In this document: one piece after another, positions 48,381 through 60,580 of the stretch
How the letters are laid out: the number at the start of each line of letters is the position of its first letter
How positions within the stretch are numbered: position 1 is the stretch's first letter
Assembly (NCBI RefSeq): GCF_042453785.1
Contig: NC_091661.1
Span: forward strand, 30,061,501-30,125,500
Source: Malus domestica
Lineage: Eukaryota > Streptophyta > Magnoliopsida > Rosales > Rosaceae
Reading direction: 5' to 3'
DNA: 64,000 bases
Notes under the pieces: model-generated
The model's database searches: none
What the model was told of the DNA's origin: nothing
The model's input: only the letters and a program-made list of their open reading frames with translations
Program-made: the position numbers and the translations under genes

Positions 48381-48880
48381 TGATCAATCCTAAAATTACT
48401 GAGCACCGGTTAACGTTATATCGTCAATGACCTAGAAGAGTTTCTCTCTAACCAGGAGGCCAATCACAGCGCGACATGTGTCGACATCAGAAGCCAATCA
48501 TAACGCGACACATGTCAACATCATAAGCCAATCACAACACGACACGTGTCAATGTCAGAATGAAACTATAAACTCTCTTCTATAAATAGAGATCAGTCTC
48601 TCACAATATTTCCTAATGTCATTTGTACTAAATCATTCACTAGTACTCACTAAAGGAGAGCTTGAACCTATGTACTTATGTAAACCTTTTACAATTAATG
48701 AGAACTATTCTACTCCATGGACGTAGCAAATCTGGGTGAACCACGTACATCTTGTGTTTGCTTCCCTAACTCTATCCATTTACATACTTATCCACACTAG
48801 TGACCGGAGCAGTCTAGCGAAGGTCACAAATTTAACACTTTTTGTTGTACCAAAGTCCTCACTGATTTTGTGTATCAACA
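48381..48880 (+). mobile_element. Probable solo LTR or LTR fragment, fossil
   Basis: The segment has LTR-like order. It begins TGATCAATCC. It then has three approximately 38-bp tandem motifs with CGACACGTGTCAA (48455-48562) and a TATA box CTATAAATAGAG (about 48581). A transcribed part with 'GGACGTAGCAAATCTGGGTG' and AACCACGTACATCTTGTG follows, ending TGTATCAACA. The last phrases recall LTR 3' parts of dicot elements. Only one copy is seen, with no internal region and no clear 5-bp duplication. Confidence 0.6.
48455..48562. repeat. Three imperfect tandem repeats of about 38 bp
   Basis: Each unit reads roughly 'GCCAATCACAACGCGACA' followed by CATGTGTCAACATCA. They lie just upstream of the LTR-like TATA box and resemble U3 enhancer repeats. 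Confidence 0.75.
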
Positions 48881-49186
48881 ACTTCTATGTCACATTTTTA
48901 CAAATTAAGGGCATGCTTAGATCTCAAAGTAGGTAGGATAACATAAACAAAACACACACACACACAGAGAGACACACACAACAGCCATCCAAGCTCCCCC
49001 GCCCATGCAACCCCGACAAACACCAACCTCCTGCACCCAACACCCCGCCGCTGGCAGAAATCACCACCCATTCTTACTACCAGCTCAGCCTTCCTCCACT
49101 TGTTTTCTCCTCAGTCCTCACCAAAACAGTGTCATCATTAAATGGAGCAAATAATTTAATATACCCCATAAAAAGAAAAGGGAACT

Positions 49187-51447
49187 TCAAGTACTTTCAG
49201 CTCCGTTGGCAGTTTTGATGTCCTGCCCTCCCCACTTCCGGACACGATTTGTTGCTTTCTCCACCTGCAATTTGAAATACAGCCCATGACATGAAGTTGC
49301 CAAAGTTGAAGAGATTTGAAATATAAGTATTGATTAATTACCACGTTGTTCCAGTTTGTTTTGTAAAGTATAATTAGCAGAAGTATGGTTTAGAGAGCAG
49401 TTCCACATATCATGCCCCACCCCCCCCCCCCCCCCCCCAAAAAAAGTCCCTACAACATCAATCACATAACTCATCAAGTACTTGGTGTCGAAGTTGCCAA
49501 ATTAACTTGGCAACATTGAAAGAAAATAAATAATATTAAATTTACCGTGACTCCTAAATTTGCAACATTGCAAAGAACGTATCCAAGAGGAAGTCCAAAA
49601 ATGTAGTAACAACCCAAGTTTATATAAGCAACCGTTGCCTGCCATCCACCTCCAATTGCAACACCTTCAAGAGCAAGATCAAAACATGGCATCATATCAT
49701 GTTTGCGCAATCACACACTATAAAATTTTGCACACATAACGTTTGTTCTTTGTTATATATATTACGTATAAGATGCATAATACACAGTGACTTGTCAAAT
49801 AGATACCTGATATTACTGGTTGGACACTATTGAGCACCATAGTTATACCAAGAAGGTATGCAAGCTTAGCGACCGCTTGTTGCAGCTCCTTGTCACTTGT
49901 GAAAATTACGGCAAAATCGTCTTTGGTTATTAAAATAATAATCATGAAAAGAAGCCCAAGCAAGAGAGATTGAGATACCGTCACATAAACGGCGTATTTG
50001 ACTGTTCTAGGACGTCTTAATCCAAGCTCATTGGCGACACGAACACTATATAAGTAAAGAAAGTTGTTATAAATAATCCAAAATAATTAGAGAAAATTGC
50101 AGGGTAAATACCAGAGAACTACTAGTCCAATGTTTTACCTTATTGCAGCATTTATTCCAACGAACAACATTGTTTCCCACCCGTTGATGTTCATGCTAAG
50201 AAAACCCAAAAGTGGAAAATAAATGCTATTAGAAATCAAAAGCTCATGTAACATGTAAAGGGGAAAACACCAGATACATTATTGTACTGAACCAATAACA
50301 CATTGTCACATATCTAAATGATTTTAAATGACATTACATTATTGACTTAAAATATTGTTAAAGTGTCATACCCGCCGTAAGTCACAAAAAGGGTAAAGAT
50401 TTTTTTTTTTTTTTGAACAAAACAAAATGGGTAAAGTTAATTATTTGAAAAAGGAAAAAAGTGAAGTGTTAATTACCAAATTGAAAGAGAACCAACGGCT
50501 ATAACTGCATCAGAAAGACCGCCCGTGAGAATGAGTATACTCATCATGTACCAAATTTCCAGGCAGAGCATGACTGCAGAGGCAAGAGAAAGTCTCACAA
50601 ATGCCCAAATCTCATTGAATGCCAGCCATGAAAATCCAGTCCAACCCTCCTTGCACGAACCCATAATATACACGGCTTGTGCAATTGAAATCCCCCATCT
50701 TGTGAGGTTAAATGACACAGCTGCCCCCATTGTGCCCCAATCAAACACATACATGAAGAGCGCTAGCATTCCAATGTGTATGACCAGGGCCAACACTGCA
50801 ATCCATGCCAGCACCTTCACCTTCCTCTGAGCCTTGAGGAACTTTTGAGCTGGGAAATTTATGGCAAGTGAGAACAATTGAGGGATTATTTGGAGTGTGA
50901 ATTTTCCGGCTTCATTCGCTATGTCGTCTTCTTGGCCTAGCCACTTTAGAATCGGTGTGGCGAAGATGTAAGTCGGCAAGAGTAAGAAGGCGGTTACGAA
51001 TAGAATTATACATGATCGTTGCATGTAGATCCCAAGCATGTGAACTTGTCCAGCACCAAATGCTTGTCCACACAGGGTCTCCAGAGCACTCCCCATCCCA
51101 AGCTAGCAAATCATTTCACAACGAACAAATAAGATTTCGTATTCACTAATAATCTGACAACATAACATATATGTTTGTCCACATGTATCATATATGTTGT
51201 ATACTACTATTTTGACGTGTATCATATTTTTCAACAAAATTTACCTTTAGAACAATAGTTATGATGAACGATCTACTAGCATACTATGCTTACTTTAAGT
51301 CAGGAGGAATTAAGGGGAAGAAGATTAATTAAGTACCATGAATCCGTAAGTGAATGTGGATATGACAGAGAAAGAAATGGAGATGGCAGAGAGCTCAATA
51401 GTTCCGAGATGACCGCGGGTGGCTGGGTCGAGCAGCGGCTCCTCCAT
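49187..51447 (-). pseudogene. MATE transporter gene D, damaged copy
   Basis: Seven exons: 51447-51337, 51102-50477, 50195-50139, 50045-49807, 49664-49546, 49449-49342 and 49264-49187. Exons 2-5 have the exact family lengths and read open (207 residues from [11 protein letters not shown] to SLSIW in exon 2). Three lesions: exon 1 lacks 64 codons relative to E ([20 protein letters not shown]), losing the first membrane helix but staying in frame. Exon 6 has gained 21 nt as a T7-G19 homopolymer block, also in frame. A CAA to TAA change in exon 6 (about 49392) then stops translation before the last 45 or so residues. It may still be transcribed, but a normal MATE protein is unlikely. It pairs with E as a segmental duplicate. 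Confidence 0.9.
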
Positions 51448-51636
51448 TTAGTTAGGCGTAAGATATTTAAGTTTGAGAGTTTGGTAAATATTTGTATGTG
51501 GTTTATAGTAACTTTACTTTGTTGCTCCTCTCTACAGGGTGTTTTACAGTCACACAAACATGCACTATCGATCATGCTTCGCTTATATAGGGTCACTTAT
51601 ATACTGTTTAGAAAGTACGTCGAAAGTTTTAAATAA

Positions 51637-52604
51637 GGGATACTTTAGATACGGTCCCTAATCCTTAACATTATTTGACAAAACCTTAATGATATTCAAA
51701 GTTTGATCAAAATCCCTTAACTTTGTACACCTTATTATATTACAATTAATATTTTTATTTTTATAGTTTTGACATTAATTGATTGATATTTTATGAGATT
51801 TATAATCTTATAAATTTAAAATCCCTCATTATAATACTATTAGAAACAGTTACAATAAAATAATTCAAACATTTTGATTGAATAAATGGATAAAAACTAT
51901 GTAACAATAAGAAATAATAAATGGCAAAAGAATGTATCCATAGTGTTAAAAAAATTGGTACATTTCACATATAACAAAGTGGTACATTAATAAAGAAGAA
52001 TGGGTACATTATAAATAAATTAGAGTACATATAAAAGATTAAAAATTATAAGTACAAATGAATTTTTAAAAAATATAGGCGCTAAAATAAATTAATACAT
52101 GGGTACAAAATAAAACTAAAAAGAAAATACTACAAATTTAAAAAAATGTTGCAAATTAAAAGTGGGTACAAACTATAAATATAAATATATGATACAAAGT
52201 TTAGGCATAAAACATAAATATACCATATGTAATTTTTCTATCATTGATTAAATATACAATGTCACATGACGGTATACACATGAGTACAAACACAAATAAA
52301 ACTTTAAAAAATATGGGCACAAAAAAAACTAATATATGGGTACAAATTAAAAATGAAAAAAAAAATTGGTACAAATTAAAAATAGGTACAAACTAAAAAT
52401 AAAAATATATGAAAAAAAATTTAGCCATAAATATACTAATTGTAACATTTTTAATACTAAAATAATATATTTAAAAATAAAAATATTTTATTATTCAAAT
52501 AATTAATGATGTTATTAATATCCAAGGACCTTAATTAAAAATTGAAAATGAATAGGATTTTAGTCAATGGAATAGTAAAAAGAAGGATGTAAACCTAATT
52601 TCTC
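51637..52604. mobile_element. AT-rich Mutator-like MITE upstream of gene D
   Basis: The 968-bp insert is flanked by TTTTAAATAA (51627-51636 and 52605-52614). The matching place upstream of gene E (about 59236) reads AATTTTAAATAATTAATTA without the insert, so it is an empty site. The insert starts GGGATACTTTAGATACGGTC and includes many GGGTACAAA-type repeats. It is non-coding and belongs with 26.35-27.14 and 54.48-55.27 kb. Confidence 0.88.
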
Positions 52605-53040
52605 TTTTAAATAATTACTTAATAATTGACTTATGCACTTCAATTTTTCACTCAACTACTCATTTGACACTCCACCACAAAATCTCGAAATCTGAATGGT
52701 TTATGTTTTAGGTCTTAATTAAATATCTTTCAAAATATGATGTTGACCACTCATTCATTTACACTCCACAATTTGATCTCATAATCTAAATCGTTTTTAT
52801 TCTACTTCTAAGTGTCCAACAATCGCCTTACCCTACCATATATATTCTCAAACTAAAAGCTTGCGTTCAAATATGATACGTTCTCAAACTAACAGCTTGT
52901 GGCCAAATTAGAATTATCTTTTGTTAAACTAAACCATAGCCTATATTAACGGACAGGAAACACTTGAGGATGGAACAAGAAAATGAAAATAAAAGTGGAT
53001 GGTACTGTGGAACAAAGAGATAAGTCAAAAGCAAGGATCA

Positions 53041-53093
53041 TGTGGCGGGGGTCATGTGGGGGTGGGGGTGGGGGTGGGGGTGGGGAGGGGGAG
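53041..53093 (+). repeat. G-rich tandem repeat, G-quadruplex candidate
   Basis: Repeats of GTGGGG or GGGGGT give at least six runs of four or more G within about 50 bp (GGCGGGGGTC, then GTGGGGGTGGGGGTGGGGGT). The duplicate position upstream of gene E (about 59615-59640) has only AGGCGTGCGGGAGAACG, so the array expanded after the D/E duplication. Confidence 0.85.
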
Positions 53094-53176
53094 ATGAATC
53101 CTTCAAGGTCTAACCTAACAGTCCTAACCCATGCATGAGAACGACGACTAGGTTGGAATTTATTGTTGGATTTTTA

Positions 53177-54460
53177 ACACAAATAATCCTTGAAATTGAC
53201 CATTATCATCAAAATAGTCTTTAAAATTAAAAATCAATCAATGTAATCTTTGAAAATAGGTGTCGCAAATTAATGTGGTCCTTCCATCACAGTTCTGTTA
53301 AAAATCCCATTAATTGCTGATGTGGCACATAAAGGGGCCCAACAAGATTTACGGATTTTTATCAGAAATGATCCCTAAAATTGATCTACATCATCCAGAT
53401 GATCTCTGAAATTGAAAATCAATCAATGTAGTCCTTGAAAATAGATGTCGCAAATCAATGTGATCATTCCGCTACAATTTTGTAAAAAAATTGTTATGTG
53501 CTGATGTGGGTTTAATAATTAATTTAAAAAGTTGTCTAAGTACCTTTTTGCACAATAGAATTATTTTTTTTTCCTTATTGTAGGGCCTACTCCGAAGAGT
53601 GATCCCTTACATAAATTCTCAAAGGCACAAGGCTTAACCAAGGCCTAAGAGGGGGTATGGAAATAGTTTTCAATCAACAATAGACGCACCTTGGTTATAA
53701 TCTCATTATCTCAAGGCAAACTTTTTCGTTCTTTGCATCGCCAAACCACCAAGGAAGTGCTGAACAAGCTCTCCAAGATTAAGGTTGTGATGATGTTGAT
53801 CACCTAAATGTTAACGATGATGTCCCATAAGTCGTTGCCAATCAGCCAAGCCATCACCAAATGTGATCTCGACCCAAGTTCAATTCAGTGAAGGGTGTTG
53901 AAGTGTGTAAAGATATGTGTATTGAGATTTTTTTTTTCTTTTCCAAAGAATAGAGAGAATGAGGTAGAGATGTGGACTGGGATCAGAGATGATTGCAGGA
54001 CTGGATTTTTTTATTGACAATTTTTTTATTAACTATTAAATTATTTAGCCTATTTGTACTTTTTTTTAATTTAATTAGACTTGTATGGTCAATTTATGTG
54101 CCATATCAGTACATAACAGAATTGTGATAGAATGACTATATTGGTTTGAGACACTTACTTGCGGGACTACATTGATCAATTTTCAATTTCAGAGACCATT
54201 TTGATGTCGCGGGTCAATTTCAGGGACCATTTGTGAGAAGAAAAAAAAAAGGACTTACGGGGCCAATTTATGTGCTACATAAGCACTTAACAGAATTTTT
54301 AACAGATTTGTGATGAAATGACTACATTGATTTGTGACACCTATTTTCAAGGACTATATTATTGATTTTCAATTTCAGGGACCATCTTAATGGTGAGAGT
54401 CAATTTCAGAGACCATTTGTGATAAATTAATTAATTAATTAAAAAAAATAAAAACCCTTT
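53177..54460. mobile_element. Foldback element with doubled inverted arms
   Basis: The left arm holds two tandem copies of a block starting ACAAATAATCCTTGAAATTG / 'AAATGATCCCTAAAATTG' (53179 and 53362). The right arm holds two inverted copies ending CAATTTCAGGGACCATTTGT and CAATTTCAGAGACCATTTGT (about 54235 and 54420). The flanks repeat TTTATTGTTGGATTTTTA (53159) and TTTATTGTTTGATTTTA (54458), a candidate 17-bp duplication with small differences. The centre (53580-54050) is unique sequence, perhaps captured host DNA (CACCTAAATGTTAACGATGA region), with no long frame. Confidence 0.75.
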
Positions 54461-54474
54461 ATTGTTTGATTTTA

Positions 54475-55269
54475 GGAAAAATTAGTACTTGGTCCCTAGT
54501 TACTAATGTTTATTGATTGAAACCTTATTAGTTTTCAGATTTTGATCCAAGTCTCTAACATTAATGTAATAATGAATTTACATGTCAGTTACATAATTTT
54601 TTTAAATAAAAATTAATAATTGATTTAGGATTTAGGATTTTAATACTCACGCCTTTATTAAACTACTAACTAATTTTCAATTCAAAACATTTCCATAATA
54701 TATAAAAATTAGAATAAGTTTGTACCATTAGTTTTTGTATAGAAATGTTTTCAATTTCTTATATGTACCCATTCATGTAATTTTTCAAAAAAAATTTATC
54801 TTAAAAATGTACCCATTCTTAAATATATCAATTTCTTATATGTAAAATGTACCATTTTTTTATATAAAATCTATTCAATTTTTTTTCTAATCCATTTTTA
54901 AACTTGTATGAGTACATTCTTTTTCTTTGATTTGAGAAAGTATCAATGTCAAGTTTAATCGAAGAAATTTACTAATGTTATTAAGGCTAATATCTTCTTC
55001 TTTTTTTGTGGTTTTGAAGAATGTACCCATGTTTTGGTACAATAATTTTTTATATATTAATATTTTTAATCCCACAATTTATGGGTTTTTATTTAAAATC
55101 TCATTAATATAAACAACTATAAATTTCAATTTTTAATTTAAAAAAAATATAGTAACATATAAAGAAATAAATTATCACATTAATTTTAGGAACTTCGATA
55201 AAAATTTGAAAACCAACAAGGTTTCAGTAAAAAAAATATTGATAGTTAGGGACAATATCCAAGGTCTCC
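54475..55269. mobile_element. AT-rich Mutator-like MITE with 9-bp target duplication
   Basis: The 795-bp element is flanked by TTGATTTTA (54466-54474 and 55270-55278). It starts GGAAAAATTAGTACTTGGTC; the complement of the other end reads GGGAGACCTTGGATATTGTC. It is the reverse-orientation relative of 26350-27135. It is non-coding. Confidence 0.88.
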
Positions 55270-55840
55270 CTTGATTTTAATTATGTTTTATGATCTCATG
55301 ATCCATTATATTATGGCAGCATTTTTTATCATCATTCTCAAGTGATGATAATGTTTACTACCTTATTTATTATCGTTAAATGATTTAAATTTGAGATTTG
55401 TGTCTATCAACTACACAAATTTAAAATTTTAAACTCGTTTAACGGTGATACATACTGTGATAGCATCACTATCACTTGAGGATGGTGAACAAAAATATTT
55501 TCTTACATTAAATATAATGTGCTTTAGCCATTTTGGCACGTGAGTAGTTCTGAATCATTAATGTACACCAGAGGGTTGGGATTTGGAAATTCGACCGGCT
55601 AATGTCTGAGTTTACAAATTAAGGGCATGCTGAAATCTCAACATAGTTCTGAATAAACAAAACGCATACGCGCACACAACAGCCATCCAAGCTTCCCCGC
55701 CCATGCAACCCCGACATACACCCACCTCCTTTCACCCCACACCCGCCGCCGGCGCAATCACCTCTCATTCTTGCAACCGACTGAGCCTTCCTCGTTCACT
55801 TGTTTTCTCCCCATAAAAAGAAAAGGGAATTTCAAGTACT
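55270..55840. other. Left edge of the gene E duplication block
   Basis: Sequence at 55280-55640 is repeated at 60581-60870 (CATGATCCATTATATTAT; CACCAGAGGGTTGGG; CCGGCTAATGTCTGAGTTTA). Sequence at 55660-55760 is repeated at 48965-49060 (ACAACAGCCATCCAAGC; CCCGCCCATGCAACCCCGAC). The part just before 55841 should be the gene E 3' UTR. No separate gene is seen. Confidence 0.6.
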
Positions 55841-58800
55841 TTAAGCTCCGTTGGCATTTTTGATGTCTTGCCCTCCCCACTTCTGGACACGATTCGTTGC
55901 TTGCTCCACCTGCAATTTGATTTCAATATGAATCATTAAGGAAATTTAGAACAGAGGAAACAAAATTATAACTAAAATATGTTTCTTTTTACATTTTATT
56001 AAGTTTTTTCAATTCTCATATGAATAAGCAATGAAATGAAGTAACCAAAGTTGAAGAGATTTGAAACTGTTACCTCTTTGTTCCAGTTTGTTTTGTAAAG
56101 TATAATTAGCAGAATGATGGTTTGGAGAGCAGTTCCACATATCATGCCCTCCCAAAGTCCCTACAATATTAATTAAATAACTCATCAAGTACTTGGTGTC
56201 GGAGTTGCCAAATTAACTTGGCATCATTGAAAGAAAAGAAATAATATAATTACCGCGACTCCTAAATTTGCAACATGGCAAAGAACGTATCCAAGAGGAA
56301 GCCCAAAGATGTAGTAACAACCCAAGTTTATATAAGCTACCATTGCCTGCCATCCACCACCAATTGCAACACCTACAAGAACAAGAAATCGTGGCATCAT
56401 CATATCATGCTTGCGCAATCACACGCAATATCGATTTTGAGAATATAACGTTTGTTCTTTGTTATATATATTACGATAACATGCATATAACACATATATA
56501 GTGACTTGTCAAATAGATACCTGATATTACTGGTTGAACACTATTGAGCACCATAGTTATACCAAGGAGGTATGCAAGCTTAGCGACTGCTTGTTGCAAC
56601 ACTTTGTCACTTGTGAAAATTACGGCAAAATAGTCTTTGGTTATTAAAATTATAACCATGAAAAGAAGCCCAATTAAGAGAGACTGAGATACTGTCACAT
56701 AAACGGCGTATTTGGCTGCTCTGGGACGTCTTAACCCAAGTTCATTGGAGACGCGAACACTATATAAAAAAGAACGGTATCATAAATAATCCAAAATAGT
56801 CAAGGATTATTGCAAGGTAAATACCAGCGAACTACTTGTCCAACGTTTCACCTTATTGCGGCGTTTAGTCCAATAAACAACATTCCTTCCCACCCGTTGA
56901 TGTTCATGCTAAGGAACAAAAAAATGCTATTAGTAATCAAAAGCTCATGTACCATGAAAAGGGAAATACATTAGATACATCGTTGTAGCGGTATTTCAAG
57001 CCAATAATGCATTGTCATGTGTCTATATTTTTTAAAGGGGTATTATAACTTTAATCCTTTAAGAAGATTGAAATTTAAAATAAACCTAGTTAGTTAGATT
57101 ACATTTGATTATAATCCCTTGATGTGTCCTTAACTCAAAATAATTAATGTGCATTTTATTTAATGACTCCCATTAAAAATTTGAATGTATTAATATACAA
57201 ATTTTAATTTATTTTTTTTACCAAAAAGAGTTTTTTAATTTATTAATTTTATTTAACATTCTTCAAACTTGAAAGACTCAATTAATGTATCGAAATATGT
57301 GTACCGAAATATATTATATTGAATTAATGTATTTATTGTTAGTACCGAAATGTAATATATTAAATTAATGTACCTAAATGTATGTACCGAAATGTTATTA
57401 CCGAAATGTGTTATATTAAAGTAATGTACCTAAATATTTGTATCAAAATATGTGTGTACCTAAATGTATGCACCAAAATGTATTATAATGAATTTAATGT
57501 ACCTAAATGAAGAAGACAAAGTACATCGAAATATATTGTATAACAAAAATTAATTTATCTATATGTTTACAACAAAATATATTACAATAAATCAAATGAA
57601 AATTATAATTATAATGAAAAAAAATTAATACATTAAAAATTAGAAAGAAAAAGAGAAATAATTAAAAAATCAAAATATAATTAATAAATGAGGTTATTAA
57701 TGTATCACGGGACTAAAATTAGATTTTAATCTCGCTTATGATTTTAATATAAAAATCATCTTTGCCAATGATTAAAATAAAATTTTCTATTTTTTAAATG
57801 ACATTGCATCATTGACTTAGAATATTATTCGAATGGCAGACCAGCCTTAGGTAACAAAAAGGGTAAAGTTAACTAATTCAAAAGGGAAGAATTGAGATGT
57901 TAATTACCAAATAGAAAGAGAATCAACGGCTATAACTGCATCAGAAAGACCACCTGTGAGAAGGAGTATACTCATCATGTACCAAATTTCCAGGCAGAGC
58001 ATGACTGCAGAGGCAAGAGAAAGTCTCACAAATGCCCAAATCTCATTGAATGCCAGCCATGAAAATCCAGTCCAACCCTCATAACACCAACCCATAATAT
58101 AGACAACTTGAGCAATTGAAATCCCCCATCTTGTGATGTTAAATGACACAGCTGCCCCCGATGTGCCCCAATCAAACACATATATGAAGAGCGCTAGCAT
58201 TCCAATGTGTATGAGCAGGGCCAACACTGCAATCCATGCCAGCACCTTCACCTTCCTCTGAGCCTGGAGGAACTTTTGAGCTGGGAAATTTATGGCAAGT
58301 GAGAACAATTGAGGGATGATTTGGAGTGTGAATTTTCCGGCTTCATTTGCTATGTCGTCTTCTTGGCCTAGCCACTTTAGAACCGGTGTGGCAAAGATGT
58401 AAATCGGCAACAGTAAGAAGGAGGTTACGAATAGAATTATACATGATCGTTGCATGTAGATACCAAGCATGTGAACTTGTCCAGCACCAAATGCTTGTCC
58501 ACACAGGGTTTCCAGAGCACTCCCCATCCCAAGCTAGCAAATCATTTCACACCAACAAATAAGATTTCGTATTCGATAACAAAATAATATATATGCTTGT
58601 CCACTTATATATGGTATATGTGGTATATACTACTATTTTGACGGGTATCATATGTTTCAATAAAACTTCACTCTAATCAAAACAATAGTTATGATGAACG
58701 GTCTACTTGTTTACGACATGAGGAATTAAGAGAAGAAGATTAATTAAGTACCATGAATCCATAAGTGAAGGTGGAAATGACAGAAAGAGAAATGGAGATG

Positions 58801-59054
58801 GCGGAAAGCTCAATAGTTCCGAGATGACCGGCAAAGAGCACGATGACTGAGTTAGTCCCATACATACACATGATAGTGATAACTGCCGAACCGCCTATTT
58901 GCCACAGCTTCACCGTCTCTATCCAAAACATTTGCCGCAACTCACCAAAGCTCCTCACCGGCGCATAGTCTTCGCTCTCACCTTCGTACATAAGCTGCTT
59001 ATTGCTATACTCGGTGGTGCCGCCGGCGGCTGTGTCGAGCAGCGGCTCCTCCAT
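55841..59054 (-). CDS. MATE transporter (DETOXIFICATION family), gene E, 499 aa, intact
   Basis: Seven exons: 59054-58752, 58533-57908, 56908-56852, 56759-56521, 56372-56254, 56160-56074 and 55909-55841. The sum is 1500 nt with all junctions in frame and GT-AG. The product starts [20 protein letters not shown] and ends DIKNANGA. Family marks: [99 protein letters not shown] and [19 protein letters not shown]. Exon 6 reads [12 protein letters not shown] where A has [14 protein letters not shown]-to-T change makes the last exon end three codons earlier than in D. TATATAAG on the minus strand (59204-59211) may be the TATA box. Intron 2 is enlarged by a 752-bp insert. This copy probably carries the function of the D/E pair. 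Confidence 0.94.
57037..57788. mobile_element. Mutator-like insert in intron 2 of gene E
   Basis: The 752-bp insert is flanked by TATTTTTTAAA (57026-57036 and 57789-57799). The matching part of gene D intron 2 (about 50310-50340) lacks it, so D is the empty site. Ends are GGGGTATTATAACTTTAATC and, as complement, AGAAAATTTTATTTTAATC. The middle has many ATGTACCTAAATG/TGTACCGAAATG repeats. It is non-coding. Confidence 0.85.
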
Positions 59055-59739
59055 TTAGTTAGGCGTAAGATTTAAGTTTTGAGAGTGGTTCCTGTTTGTA
59101 TATGTGGTTTATAGTAGCTTTTCTATATTGATCCTCTCTCCAGGGTGTTTAAGGTCACGTATGTTGGGTGTTTAAGGTCACACAAACATGCCGTATCAAT
59201 CCCTTATATAACGTTTAGAAAGTACATAGCCGAATTTTAAATAATTAATTATTAATAAATAACTCCAGTACTTTAATTTTTTAGCCACACAATTAATTAA
59301 TAAGTTTATACGGCATCAACCACTCATTTGAGACTCTACCACAAAATCTCGGGATCTAAACGGTTGATGTTCAAGGCCTTCAATTAGACGTCATTCATTG
59401 TACGACCTTAATTTAATTTCATAATTAATCTGAATATTCTCAAGCCAACAGCTTGTGTCCAAATCAGAGTTAGACTTTTCTCAAACTGAACCATCGCCTG
59501 CAGCGTGGGGTACCTTCATGGAATTTGATGTTAGCAGACAGGAAAATCTGAAAAGACAAGAAAATGAGAGCAAAAGTCGATTAGAGTGGCAAAATAGAGA
59601 TGAGACAAAAGCAAAGTCTCATGAGGCGTGCGGGAGAACGGAAGATGAATTCTTCAAGGTCTAACCTAACAGTCCTAACCCATGCATGAGATTGACGACT
59701 AGGTTGGAATTCATTGTTTGATTTTAATTCGTTTATGGA

Positions 59740-60572
59740 CAGTGGCGGATTCAGGAAATAATGTTTGGGGAGTCAATAAGGATAGCGCACACAGCGCGAA
59801 ATTTTTTTTTAGTCTCGTTTGGTACTTCGGACTGTACTGATTATTTCAGTCGGATAGGATAAATAGTCGTCGGATAGTACTGACTAAATTAGTCGGGCGT
59901 TTGATGCAGTGTCGGATTAATCTGTGCATGGAACAATAATAAATTTTTTTAATAATTTTTAACAAAATAATTGGTGTTAAAATGAAAAAAAAAGGAGAAT
60001 ACTAAAAAAGAATTTTTAAAAAAAAGAATAATGTGTGCACCAACAAAAAAAAAAACGCAGGTCGTCTTCCTTTCTTCGTCGTCTTTCCCACCTGCAGTAA
60101 ACCATGTTGATGAACCTTCCAATCCTGTAAACCCAACCTCCTAATTTCTCATACCACTACTTAAAAGCTCCACAATGGTAAAATAAAAAGAAAATTAAGA
60201 TCAAATCTGATGAAGATTTACACTTTGATTAAAACCCTCAACTCAGAAGAACAAAAGGCTCAGATGGACATGAAAAAAAGGAGTAAAAGCTTCGTAATGA
60301 AACTAACGAGGTGCACACAACGAAACTCTACACAGAACCTGCAACCGAAGTCTTTTTCTTCTCGCGCGCGCACCCTTCCTTCTTCTTCAACCTGCAACCA
60401 AAGTCTTTTTCTTCTTTCAGACATTTCATCGAACACGTGGTGTGCAGCTTCAAGAGGTCGCACCAGCAGCTCCAAGGGGTCGCACCAGCAGCTCTAAGGG
60501 ACCTCTAAGGTTATTTCCATAGCTTCCAAGGGGTCGTGCGATCCCATTGACCCCCCTGTGGCTCCGCCCCTG
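59740..60572. mobile_element. hAT-type non-autonomous element (Tip100-like ends)
   Basis: The 833-bp element is flanked by the 8-bp duplication TTTATGGA (59732-59739 and 60573-60580). Inverted ends are CAGTGGCGGATTCAGG at the left and CAGGGGCGGAGCCACAGG as the complement of the right. An 8-bp duplication and CAG..GGCGGA ends fit hAT elements of the Tip100 kind. No transposase frame is present. Inside is a tandem pair of GGTCGCACCAGCAGCTC (about 60457 and 60479). The duplicate block near gene D reads 'GTTTTATGATCTCATGATCC' here, an empty site. Confidence 0.9.
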
Positions 60573-60580
60573 TTTATGGA

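Noticed and set aside
60210-60508. Frames of 65-95 residues
   Set aside because: They lie inside the non-autonomous hAT element and include its internal direct repeat; no transposase features.
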